A stretch of DNA of 64,000 nucleotides from Parapedobacter soli. GTDB lineage: Bacteria > Bacteroidota > Bacteroidia > Sphingobacteriales > Sphingobacteriaceae. A model generated the notes under the pieces. The model was not told the DNA's origin. It saw only the letters and a list, made by a program, of their open reading frames with translations, and made no database searches. Positions within the stretch are counted from its first letter, which is position 1. Each line of letters starts with the position of its first letter. The position numbers were made by a program, and so were the translations under genes. The stretch is taken from assembly GCF_025460835.1 (NCBI RefSeq), contig NZ_JAMXAY010000001.1, positions 1-64,000 on the forward strand, written 5' to 3'. This document shows, piece by piece, positions 18,270 through 25,807 of this stretch.

Positions 18270-19190
18270 CTATTGTTGTGCCTTTTGAAAAATAACAGCC
18301 AAAATGATAATCACGCCTTTAATCAGCTGCTGCATATAAGAGGTGATATCGAGCAGGTTCATGATGTTGCCGATCATTCCTAGTATTAATACGCCGAGGA
18401 GGGTATTGAACACGGTACCTTTGCCGCCAAACAAACTGGCCCCACCGATGACCACTGCCGCGATGGCATCCAGCTCTAAACCGACCCCGATATTTGGGGT
18501 ACCCACACCGGTACGGCCCACCATCATCAACCCCGCTAATGCGGTAAGGAAACCGGAAATGACATAAACAGAAAATTTGACGCGCTCTACCGATATACCC
18601 GATAAACGTACGGCCTCTTCATTGGAACCAATGGCGATAATCTGCCTGCCATACACATGATATTTGAGGACAATAAACACAATCACAAACACCAGCGCCA
18701 AGAGAATGGCCGATAGCGGTATGCCCAGCACACTACCCGTGCCCAGCTGCAGAATGGCCGACGAATGGGGCCCCACCGTAACGGGCGCTCCTTTAGACAA
18801 TAGGAACCCAAGGCCCCTCACGATGGTCATCAATGCCAGCGTGGCGATAAAGGCGGCAACACCGCGGTAGGCCACCAGGTAACCCGACACGGCACCGATA
18901 ACGACTCCCAATAGTAACGACAGCAGCAGCCCCGCACTGAAATACACTTCATAAGAGAGCAGCGCGAAGGCAACCCCCACACACGCTATAATAGAACCAA
19001 CGGATAAATCGATCCCTCCCGTTAAAATGACCAGGAACATGCCGATGCTGATTAGTCCGATAGGTGCTACCTGGCGCAGTAAGTTGGTCACGTTGGTAAT
19101 GGTCAAGAACGATTCAGAGGTGAAGCTCGAAACCAGAAGCAAGAGCAGAAATATAATCAGCGTATTATTTTTAAGCAGCCTTTCTTTCAT
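18270..19190 (-). CDS. Ribose-type sugar ABC transporter permease
   Basis: An inner-membrane permease (306 aa) with about eight to ten hydrophobic helices and no soluble domain. The RbsC/BPD_transp_2 landmarks are present: GMFLVILTGGIDLSVGSIIA near residue 55, VAFIATLALMTIVRGLGFLLSKG-like text in the middle, and the coupling-loop region GSNEEAVRLSGISVERVKFSVYVISG. It lies between the ATPase gene (11 bp upstream) and the polyol dehydrogenase gene. Import of a monosaccharide or polyol is likely. Complete Rbs-type importers are uncommon in Bacteroidota, so acquisition by transfer is possible. Confidence 0.93.
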   Translation of the reverse strand: MKERLLKNNTLIIFLLLLLVSSFTSESFLTITNVTNLLRQVAPIGLISIGMFLVILTGGIDLSVGSIIACVGVAFALLSYEVYFSAGLLLSLLLGVVIGAVSGYLVAYRGVAAFIATLALMTIVRGLGFLLSKGAPVTVGPHSSAILQLGTGSVLGIPLSAILLALVFVIVFIVLKYHVYGRQIIAIGSNEEAVRLSGISVERVKFSVYVISGFLTALAGLMMVGRTGVGTPNIGVGLELDAIAAVVIGGASLFGGKGTVFNTLLGVLILGMIGNIMNLLDITSYMQQLIKGVIIILAVIFQKAQQ

Positions 19191-19201
19191 TACATATCGA
19201 C

Positions 19202-20680
19202 TTAATTGGCTCCGATGGCCATTCTCAGGATTTTTTCCTCGTTAAACTCAGCCCGGTCGAGTGTCCCTTGAAGCTCTCCGTTTTTCATGACCATGATGCG
19301 GTCTGACATGCCCAGCAGCTCTTCCATATCAGACGACACCATCACGATATACATCCCCTGATTTGCTAACTGCTGGATAATGTGATAGATTTCTGAACGT
19401 GCTCCCACATCCACACCTCGTGTAGGCTCATCGATTAACAGTACGTTTAGGTTTCGATTCAGCCACTTCGCCAACACGACTTTTTGCTGGTTGCCACCAC
19501 TAAGCGTAGATAATGGGCTGTGGATATCGCCCACCTTTATACGGAGCCGGTCTACCAACTCCCGAACGACCTGTTCTTCTTTCCGGTGGTTGATGAACCC
19601 CCACTGATTGGCAACCTGGCCCAAACTGGCCAGGCTGATATTATCGCGTATGCTTAAACTCAGGATGCCCCCATGCTTTTTACGGTCTTCGGGAACCATA
19701 CCCCACCCTCCGCGGATGGCCTCCCGTGGCGAGCGATAACTTACCGACCGCTCCTGCCAACGCAGGATAGCCGGTGGCCGATGGGTAACGCCGAATAGAC
19801 TCTCCAGCACCTCCGTACGCCCCGCACCAACCAGTCCGCCCAAACCCAAGATCTCACCTTTCCTGATGTCAAATGCCATGGGTTGCCGCGAGGTACCGCT
19901 GCGTAATTCTTCAATCCCGATCTTTTCATCATCAGGGAACGCATCGGGCTTCTCCGGGTAGAGCTGCGTCAGCTCCCGTCCCACCATTAAGTTCACCAGT
20001 TTATCTTTATCGGCAGCAGCGGTCTCCAGGGTTGCCACCGTCTTACCGTCTTTCAATACCGTAATGCGGTCGGTCAGCTCCAACAGCTCGTCCAAATGGT
20101 GCGATATATAGATAATGGATACGCCCTGATCCCGGAGCGTATAGAGCAGATTGAACAGCTTCTTCACTTCCTTGGTGCCCAGTACCGCCGACGGTTCATC
20201 CAAGATTAACAGCTTCACATCCTGTGATAGTGCTTTGGCAATCTCTACAATTTGCTGCTGGGCAATAGACAACTGCGCTACACGCCTTTTTACATCGATC
20301 GCAAAGCCGAGCGAATGGATCAACGCCGAGGCATCGCTATCCATTTTCTTCCGGTTGAGCCATCCCGTTTTTTTACCGCTGCCAAACCAGATGTTTTCAG
20401 ACACCGTGAGCTCTGGGATAAGCGAGAATTCCTGATAGATAATGCCGATACCGTGCACCTTTGCAAGGTGGGGGTCGTTGTGCTCAATAACTTCGCCATC
20501 GATGACGATTTGCCCGCTGTCTGCCTTATGGGCCCCCGAGATCACTTTCATCAGGGTAGACTTGCCTGCACCATTCTCGCCGAGAAGCGCGTGGATTTCG
20601 CCGGCACGGACCTCGAGGTTTACCGCTTTAAGCGCTTTGACGCCGCCGAACGACTTACTTATTTCTTTTAAAACCAGCAT
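19202..20680 (-). CDS. Ribose-type sugar ABC transporter ATP-binding protein (duplicated ATPase)
   Basis: This RbsA-like protein has two ABC modules in one chain (492 aa). The first has Walker A GENGAGKST, signature LSIAQQQ and Walker B LLILDEPSAVLG. The second has the degenerate Walker A GLVGAGRTE normal for the family, signature LSGGNQQKVVLAKWL and Walker B VLLIDEPTRGVDVGA. I chose the start MLVLKEISKSFGG, which follows the binding-protein stop directly; a longer in-frame start would overlap that gene by 32 nt and add a non-conserved leader. It energises uptake with the permease encoded downstream. Confidence 0.94.
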   Translation of the reverse strand: MLVLKEISKSFGGVKALKAVNLEVRAGEIHALLGENGAGKSTLMKVISGAHKADSGQIVIDGEVIEHNDPHLAKVHGIGIIYQEFSLIPELTVSENIWFGSGKKTGWLNRKKMDSDASALIHSLGFAIDVKRRVAQLSIAQQQIVEIAKALSQDVKLLILDEPSAVLGTKEVKKLFNLLYTLRDQGVSIIYISHHLDELLELTDRITVLKDGKTVATLETAAADKDKLVNLMVGRELTQLYPEKPDAFPDDEKIGIEELRSGTSRQPMAFDIRKGEILGLGGLVGAGRTEVLESLFGVTHRPPAILRWQERSVSYRSPREAIRGGWGMVPEDRKKHGGILSLSIRDNISLASLGQVANQWGFINHRKEEQVVRELVDRLRIKVGDIHSPLSTLSGGNQQKVVLAKWLNRNLNVLLIDEPTRGVDVGARSEIYHIIQQLANQGMYIVMVSSDMEELLGMSDRIMVMKNGELQGTLDRAEFNEEKILRMAIGAN

Positions 20681-20681
20681 T

Positions 20682-21725
20682 TCAAAACAGTGCTTCGGGG
20701 TCGTAAAATTCATCCACGTTGTTCCCTGAAATCAATACAGAAGGCGTATAATTGGTTTTCTCGATACCCTCTTCATTGTTGAGGTACTTCACGGCAATTT
20801 GCACAACCATCTCTCCCAGTATTTTGGGGCTATTTTGTGCGGTGGCGGCAAACGTTCCGGCTTTGATCAGCTCGTATGCTTCTTTCTGGCCATCAAACCC
20901 CAGCACCGTAATCTGCTGCTCTTTCCCCATCTCGCGGATGGTCTTGAGTGCCCCGATGGCCATGGCATCGTTCTCTGCCAGCAACACATTGACATACGGG
21001 TGCGCAACCAGGATATCCTCCATGGCTTTCAGTCCGCCATTGTTATTCCATTGCCCCCAGCCATGCGCCACGATTGAGAAGTTGGTTTTGGCTTGCTTGT
21101 GCAGCTGGCCATCTGCCAAGCCACGCACAAACCCCAGCCGCTTTTCGCGGCCAACCGGATTCCCCTGGTTGCCGCTGATGATGGCTATCTTCAGCTCGTT
21201 ACTACTATTTTCAGCCAGCCATAGCCCCAGCTTCTCGCCATTCATCGTGTTGTTTGCCACCACCGACGAGATGTAGGTAGCAGCATCATCGATCATCGAA
21301 TCGACGATGAATACACGGACACCTTGTTGGACAGCACGATTAACAACCGGTACGGCCGCCTTGGGATCAAGTGGGTTCAATATCAACACATCGATCCCCT
21401 TCGAAAGCAGGTCCTCGATCGCCGCCACTTGTTTCGCAACATCCTCTTGCCCATCGGCCATGTAATACTGCATCCCATAATGCTGCACGCTCCGCTTCAC
21501 GATAGTTTCCAGCGCCACGTAATAAGGCGCTATCATAGAAGGGCCGCAATAGCCGACCTTGATGCCGGACAAATCCGCGGCCGACACATACCGGAGGTCA
21601 GTCTTGCCCACGCCCTGGTCGTCATTGCCAGGCCGTTCTTTAGGCAAACAGCCAGCCAGCAACACCAATAGCAGTACGCCTAGCAGCGCCGGATTCCGAC
21701 GGATATGGCAAATTACGGTATGCAT
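20682..21725 (-). CDS. Ribose-type sugar-binding lipoprotein of the ABC importer
   Basis: A periplasmic-binding-protein-I fold protein (347 aa). The N terminus has a membrane segment and lipobox LLAGC, unusual because RbsB homologues of Gram-negatives are normally soluble. Family text includes DVLILNPLDPKAAVPVVNRAVQQGVRVFIVDSMI, SGNQGNPVGREKRLGFVRGL, LLAENDAMAIGALKTI and VLGFDGQKEAYELIKAGTFAATAQNSP. A sugar or polyol is the expected ligand. It starts 16 bp after the GDPD gene, so its ligand may be the alcohol released by that enzyme. Confidence 0.92.
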   Translation of the reverse strand: MHTVICHIRRNPALLGVLLLVLLAGCLPKERPGNDDQGVGKTDLRYVSAADLSGIKVGYCGPSMIAPYYVALETIVKRSVQHYGMQYYMADGQEDVAKQVAAIEDLLSKGIDVLILNPLDPKAAVPVVNRAVQQGVRVFIVDSMIDDAATYISSVVANNTMNGEKLGLWLAENSSNELKIAIISGNQGNPVGREKRLGFVRGLADGQLHKQAKTNFSIVAHGWGQWNNNGGLKAMEDILVAHPYVNVLLAENDAMAIGALKTIREMGKEQQITVLGFDGQKEAYELIKAGTFAATAQNSPKILGEMVVQIAVKYLNNEEGIEKTNYTPSVLISGNNVDEFYDPEALF

Positions 21726-21741
21726 AAATGACTCGTATAGG

Positions 21742-22593
21742 TTATTTCAGTGTAATCCACGGCGCATTCGCGCTTACCCATTCCGTAACCGCAACGGGGA
21801 CATCCGAACACAGGTAATCGCTACCTAAAGAAACGCCGAGCAGAAAATCGGCAACGGATCGCCCCGGCCATAGGCTCACCTTAAACCCCTGCTTCTTTGC
21901 TTCCTTTACCATAGCACGGGTGGTACCGTCTATGTTACAGCCTACGCGGTCAATATTGAGTTCTTTTGCTTCATCAAGCACCGCCTGGCTCAACGGTTCT
22001 CCTTTGATAAACAGTAAATCAACCGAGGGGTATGTGGTCTTCAAATAACGGAGCGGACGCTTATCGAACGAGGTGAGCACATAATTCGATGTGGGCGGCA
22101 TAGCGGCGTAGACTTTCTTATAAAGCTCGTCGCAATATCCTTCTAGGATTTGCTCATCATACATCGGGTTGTTGGTCTTCATTTCAAACTCAATGTAAAC
22201 CCACGGTTTATCGCGGAAGAAATCAAGCACCTCATCAAGCGTCGGGATCTCGTTTCCTTTTTTCGTCCGCAGCTGCTTGATCTCCGCCAGCGTCAAATCT
22301 TCGATGGCCTCCTCTTTTCCCACGATCCGTTTGAGGTTTGCATCGTGGAAAATAACCAATTGGCCATCTTTGGTACGCCTCACATCGGTTTCATATCCCC
22401 GCAGCCCCTTGTTGTAGGTTTCTTGAAAAGCACCGATGGTGTTTTCGTCGTACTCATACGCACCGCCGCGGTGCGCGAATAGTTTTACTTCGGCTTGCTG
22501 CGCATAAGCCGTGGTGCCCAGCACTGCAAACAACAAGAGGGCAATTCGAGATTTAATAGTCACTTTCCGGAAATGTTTTATAAAACTCATCAT
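21742..22593 (-). CDS. Periplasmic glycerophosphodiester phosphodiesterase family protein
   Basis: A second GDPD enzyme, 283 aa, with an N-terminal signal peptide ending near AYAQQ. The catalytic pattern is clear: LFAHRGG (HRG, near residue 42), the E-T-D acidic pair in YETDVRRTKDGQLVIFHD, and the FHD histidine followed by ANLKRIVG. The second acidic cluster is YIEFEMKTNN. The protein should hydrolyse a phosphodiester in the periplasm and release an alcohol. Neighbours are a polyol-type dehydrogenase and the importer binding protein. It is only distantly similar to the lipoprotein GDPD encoded at 1.8-2.7 kb, so the two may act in sequence or on different linkages. Confidence 0.9.
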   Translation of the reverse strand: MMSFIKHFRKVTIKSRIALLLFAVLGTTAYAQQAEVKLFAHRGGAYEYDENTIGAFQETYNKGLRGYETDVRRTKDGQLVIFHDANLKRIVGKEEAIEDLTLAEIKQLRTKKGNEIPTLDEVLDFFRDKPWVYIEFEMKTNNPMYDEQILEGYCDELYKKVYAAMPPTSNYVLTSFDKRPLRYLKTTYPSVDLLFIKGEPLSQAVLDEAKELNIDRVGCNIDGTTRAMVKEAKKQGFKVSLWPGRSVADFLLGVSLGSDYLCSDVPVAVTEWVSANAPWITLK

Positions 22594-22595
22594 AC

Positions 22596-23621
22596 TTAAT
22601 TTACATCGATTAATACTTTTAATGTTTTAGCCGGGTTTTCGGCGATAAACTGATAGGCCTCGTTATATGCGTCGAATGGGAATCGTTGCGTTATCAGTGG
22701 GGCGAGCTGCAGGTCGCCAGAAACCAACCATTCAATGGCTTGCACATAGTCTTGATGTTTATACATCATGCTGCCTTGCACTGTCAGCTCATGCTCACCG
22801 ACAAAGCCCATATTCAACCGGGGGTGCTCTTCATAAACGCCTACAATGAGCACCTGTCCGCCTTTTTCTACATGATCCACCAAGTTATGGAGTGCCGGTT
22901 CTACACCTACCGCTTCGATACCAACCTGAAACGGCTCATCCCCCAGAATCCGGGATATACCCTGCTGGAAACTTTCTTCCGACAAGTTGATGGTGTCCAT
23001 TATCCCCAACTTCTCCAGCAACTGCAATCTGAACGGATTGAAATCACTGACGACGACACGCTTCGCACCCCGGATCTTCGCAAACTGCGCGATAAGATTA
23101 CCAATTGGGCCGGCACCAGCCACAACAACAGTTTTTTCACCGATGTTGTGTACCATCGACGTGGCATGCGCCGCCACCGCAGCCGGTTCTAAGAGCGCAA
23201 TCTCGTCGAAGCTGACCGTGCCCGGAATAACGTAAGTACGGTCTTCCGGCAACACAAAGTAATCCTGCGCTACGCCGGGTGCCTGGAAACCTTCCACCTT
23301 GAGGTTCGCACAGACATTATACCGCCCCGCCTTGCACGGTCCGCAAGTACCGCACACCTGCTGTGGCCTTCCTGTCACCCGGTCTCCCACTTTCACGGTG
23401 GTTACTTGGCTGCCCACGGCCACCACTTCGCCACTGTATTCATGCCCCTGGACAACCGGGAGTGGTGTAAAAGGATGTTTGCCATTATATGCATGGATAT
23501 CTGAGCCGCAGATACCAATTCTCCGGACATGGATTAAAACATCCATAGTGCCTAAGCTGTCTGGCACTTGTTCGTCAGAAAACCGAATATTCTTGGGCTC
23601 TGTTAATGTCGCTTGTTTCAT
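22596..23621 (-). CDS. Zinc-dependent medium-chain alcohol/polyol dehydrogenase
   Basis: This MDR-family enzyme (341 aa) oxidises a secondary alcohol with NAD(P). The catalytic zinc site is formed by GICGSDIHAYNG and GHEYSGEVVAVG; the structural zinc site by CGTCGPCKAGRYNVC. The Rossmann motif is VVAGAGPIGNLIAQFAK. It resembles L-iditol/sorbitol, galactitol-phosphate and threonine dehydrogenases. I favour the start MKQATLTEPKNIRF; an ATG five codons earlier is possible. It lies directly after lacI and within a polyol cluster, so a polyol or a released sugar alcohol is the likely substrate. Confidence 0.9.
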   Translation of the reverse strand: MKQATLTEPKNIRFSDEQVPDSLGTMDVLIHVRRIGICGSDIHAYNGKHPFTPLPVVQGHEYSGEVVAVGSQVTTVKVGDRVTGRPQQVCGTCGPCKAGRYNVCANLKVEGFQAPGVAQDYFVLPEDRTYVIPGTVSFDEIALLEPAAVAAHATSMVHNIGEKTVVVAGAGPIGNLIAQFAKIRGAKRVVVSDFNPFRLQLLEKLGIMDTINLSEESFQQGISRILGDEPFQVGIEAVGVEPALHNLVDHVEKGGQVLIVGVYEEHPRLNMGFVGEHELTVQGSMMYKHQDYVQAIEWLVSGDLQLAPLITQRFPFDAYNEAYQFIAENPAKTLKVLIDVN

Positions 23622-23650
23622 ATCTCTGGCAATCATCTGTCTATTAGCAT

Positions 23651-24664
23651 TTATAACGTACGTAGTGATGACCTATTGACCACCAAGTCCGAATCGAATT
23701 TAATGTGATTGCCCCGCAGACGTTGTTCGCCATCCGTCAGGTAATCTACTGCTAAGCTACTCATGGCCTGCAGTGGTTGCCGCACATAGGTGAGTGGGCA
23801 CGAAAACAACTTGTAGGCCTCTGCTTCGTCAAAGCAAACGACAGCGATGTCGTCTGGGACCTTCAGATTGAGCTTAACAATTATTGGAAGTGCCGCCATC
23901 GCTATTTTGTTGGTAAAAAAACAGATCGCATCCAGTTTGTCACGATTTACAGCCGTGGCCACTACCTCCTCTATTTCTTCATTCAACCGTTCCTCAATAA
24001 TTTCGTAACTAAACACCGCGCCAGCCGGCAGACTCGCAGAAGCCGTCTCAACGAAGCCGCGCTTCCGTTCTTGGAGGTGATACAGGTTAGTCGATAAGCC
24101 TACGGCCCCCAATCGTTTATAACCCTGTGAGAGAAAATGGTCGGCAATACTTTTAGAAGATTTGAAATTATCGAGACCGATGGTGGTGATCTTGTCAAAT
24201 TGCGGGAACTCCCGGTCGATAAGAACGAACGGGATTTCAATCTCCTGCAGGTAAGGGATGCAATGCTCTGCACCCTCCGGCACGGCCAAAATCAGGCCGT
24301 CTACCTGACGCCCGATCAACACATTGAGGATATTCTCAAAACGTTTGGGGTCTTCATAAGCGCTCCCAAATATCAAATTATAACCATGCGTGTTGGCCTC
24401 TTCTTCGATATACCTCGCCAAATGCGAATAAAAAAAATTGGATATATCAGCCACGATGAGGCCCATGGTATATGTTTTGCTATTCTTTAGGCTCTTGGCG
24501 ATTTGATTAGGCCGGTAATTTAGCTTTTCCGCCAGATCCCGGATCCGTTTGGCCGTATCCTCATTGATTCGGTCGGTCATCTTCCCATTGAGCACATACG
24601 ACACCAAGGCCACGGAAACCCCTAACTCGGTCGCAATACGCTTCATGGAAACTTTCTTTGACAT
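23651..24664 (-). CDS. LacI-family transcriptional repressor
   Basis: A 337-aa regulator with an N-terminal HTH (VSMKRIATELGVSVALVSYVLNGK), a hinge helix (NYRPNQIAKSLKN) and a C-terminal sugar-binding domain of the periplasmic-binding-protein-I fold (TMGLIVADISNFFYSHLARYIEEEA). It is the first gene of the catabolic operon. The palindrome at 24700-24713 lies between the -33 and -7 elements of its own promoter, so autorepression together with the operon is likely. The inducer is presumably the imported polyol or sugar, by analogy with the family. Confidence 0.94.
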   Translation of the reverse strand: MSKKVSMKRIATELGVSVALVSYVLNGKMTDRINEDTAKRIRDLAEKLNYRPNQIAKSLKNSKTYTMGLIVADISNFFYSHLARYIEEEANTHGYNLIFGSAYEDPKRFENILNVLIGRQVDGLILAVPEGAEHCIPYLQEIEIPFVLIDREFPQFDKITTIGLDNFKSSKSIADHFLSQGYKRLGAVGLSTNLYHLQERKRGFVETASASLPAGAVFSYEIIEERLNEEIEEVVATAVNRDKLDAICFFTNKIAMAALPIIVKLNLKVPDDIAVVCFDEAEAYKLFSCPLTYVRQPLQAMSSLAVDYLTDGEQRLRGNHIKFDSDLVVNRSSLRTL

Positions 24665-24685
24665 CTTCGCTATAATTGATCACTA

Positions 24686-24717
24686 CAAAGAAAGAAATAT
24701 TTAATCGATTAAACAAA
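24686..24717 (-). promoter_or_regulatory. lacI-operon promoter with embedded LacI operator
   Basis: On the minus strand TTTG (24717-24714), 20 bp, then TTTCTTTG (24693-24686), one mismatch from TAnnTTTG. Within the spacer lies the perfect 14-bp palindrome TTTAATCGATTAAA (24700-24713), with the central CG typical of LacI-family operators. The leader to the lacI ATG is about 15 nt. Confidence 0.7.
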
Positions 24718-24914
24718 ATATTTTATTTTTATTCTCTCTTGAACTGACTGCACAAAACAAATAGACTCATCTAAATATAATGTTAACAAACTGTAAATGT
24801 TTTTGTTATACTACATAATACTAATATATAGATAGCTTCTTATAAGAGGCAAGTATATCGAAAACCAACCCATATCACGTTAAATAGCTCAAAAAAGAAC
24901 GCTAAAAGACGAAG

Positions 24915-24933
24915 AATCGTTTAAACGATTAAA
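24915..24933. promoter_or_regulatory. Second LacI-type operator upstream of the SDR gene
   Basis: TTTAAACGATTAAA (24920-24933) differs by one base from the operator at 24700-24713 and overlaps a 16-bp perfect palindrome AATCGTTTAAACGATT (24915-24930). The two operators are 220 bp apart centre to centre. The rest of the 352-bp divergent spacer (24665-25016) is AT-rich with no gene visible, and I could not find a convincing plus-strand promoter. Confidence 0.65.
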
Positions 24934-25016
24934 TTATTGTACTCGTATTAGATGTAAGACACTAGTTGAAGCAGTCCCGCAAAACCGTTACCTTAGTCAC
25001 CATAAATCACTACGAA

Positions 25017-25802
25017 ATGAATCTTTCCCTACATGGCAGGTACGCACTCGTGGGCGGCGGGTCACAAGGAATAGGCCTGGCCATCGCCCAGGAGCTCGCA
25101 TTATTAGGTGCTTCCTGTGTGCTCGTGGCCCGCAACGAAAACCGCCTTCAGCAGGCCGTAAGCCAATTGGACACAGCAGTAAACCAACAGCACAGCTATC
25201 TAGTGGCCGACTACCAAGACACGGAAAGTACCGAAAGGGCAGTGACCACCTTGGTCGAAAAGCAACCCATCCATATCTTAATCAACAACAGCGGCGGGCC
25301 GGCCCCGGGCGATATCACCGATGCCGTTGCCACGCAGTTCATCAAAGCCTTTGAACAGCACCTCGTCGTCAACCAACTGGTTGCCCAGGCGGTACTGCCG
25401 GGGATGAAAATGGCGGCTTACGGCCGCATCATCAATGTGGTTTCCACATCGGTACGGATTCCCATAGCCGGACTGGGTGTAAGCAACACCATACGAGGGG
25501 CCGTAGCCTCGTGGGCCAAAACGTGGTCCAACGAAGTGGCGCAATACGGCATCACCGTAAACAACATCCTGCCGGGGGCCACCGAAACTGCCCGTCTACA
25601 TCATCTCATTGAAAAAAGGGCCGCAGCTGCACGCACGGCCGTAAGTGAAATCATCGACGGCATGACCGGTGAAATCCCGGCCCGGCGGTTTGGCAAACCG
25701 GAAGAGATTGCAGCCGTGGCCGCATTCCTGGCATCGTCCGCCGCCGCGTACGTCACCGGCGCCAGCATCCCTGTGGATGGCGGGAAAATCGGGGCTATTT
25801 AA
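25017..25802 (+). CDS. Atypical short-chain dehydrogenase/reductase
   Basis: A 261-aa SDR-fold protein. I chose MNLSLHGRYALVGG as start; an upstream TTG would add 17 residues with no family match. The nucleotide-binding motif is GGGSQGIG (13-20) instead of TGxxxGIG, and NNSGG (90-94) replaces NNAG. Where the catalytic Y-x3-K should be, the chain reads S156-N-T-I-R160, so both Tyr and Lys are missing; the helix after it (GAVASWAKTW) and the C-terminal SIPVDGG are conserved. This matches a known SDR subgroup without the canonical tetrad. It is divergent from lacI and shares its operators, so it probably belongs to the same regulon. Its reaction is unknown. Confidence 0.85.
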   Translation: MNLSLHGRYALVGGGSQGIGLAIAQELALLGASCVLVARNENRLQQAVSQLDTAVNQQHSYLVADYQDTESTERAVTTLVEKQPIHILINNSGGPAPGDITDAVATQFIKAFEQHLVVNQLVAQAVLPGMKMAAYGRIINVVSTSVRIPIAGLGVSNTIRGAVASWAKTWSNEVAQYGITVNNILPGATETARLHHLIEKRAAAARTAVSEIIDGMTGEIPARRFGKPEEIAAVAAFLASSAAAYVTGASIPVDGGKIGAI

Positions 25803-25807
25803 TCACC

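Noticed and set aside
20752-21276. Open frame of 174 codons on the plus strand
   Set aside because: Antisense to the well-supported sugar-binding lipoprotein gene; Ser/Ala-rich low-complexity translation.
18270-21725. Calling the ABC importer ribose-specific
   Set aside because: The family is Rbs-like but neighbouring genes encode polyol and phosphodiester enzymes, so naming ribose as substrate is not supported.
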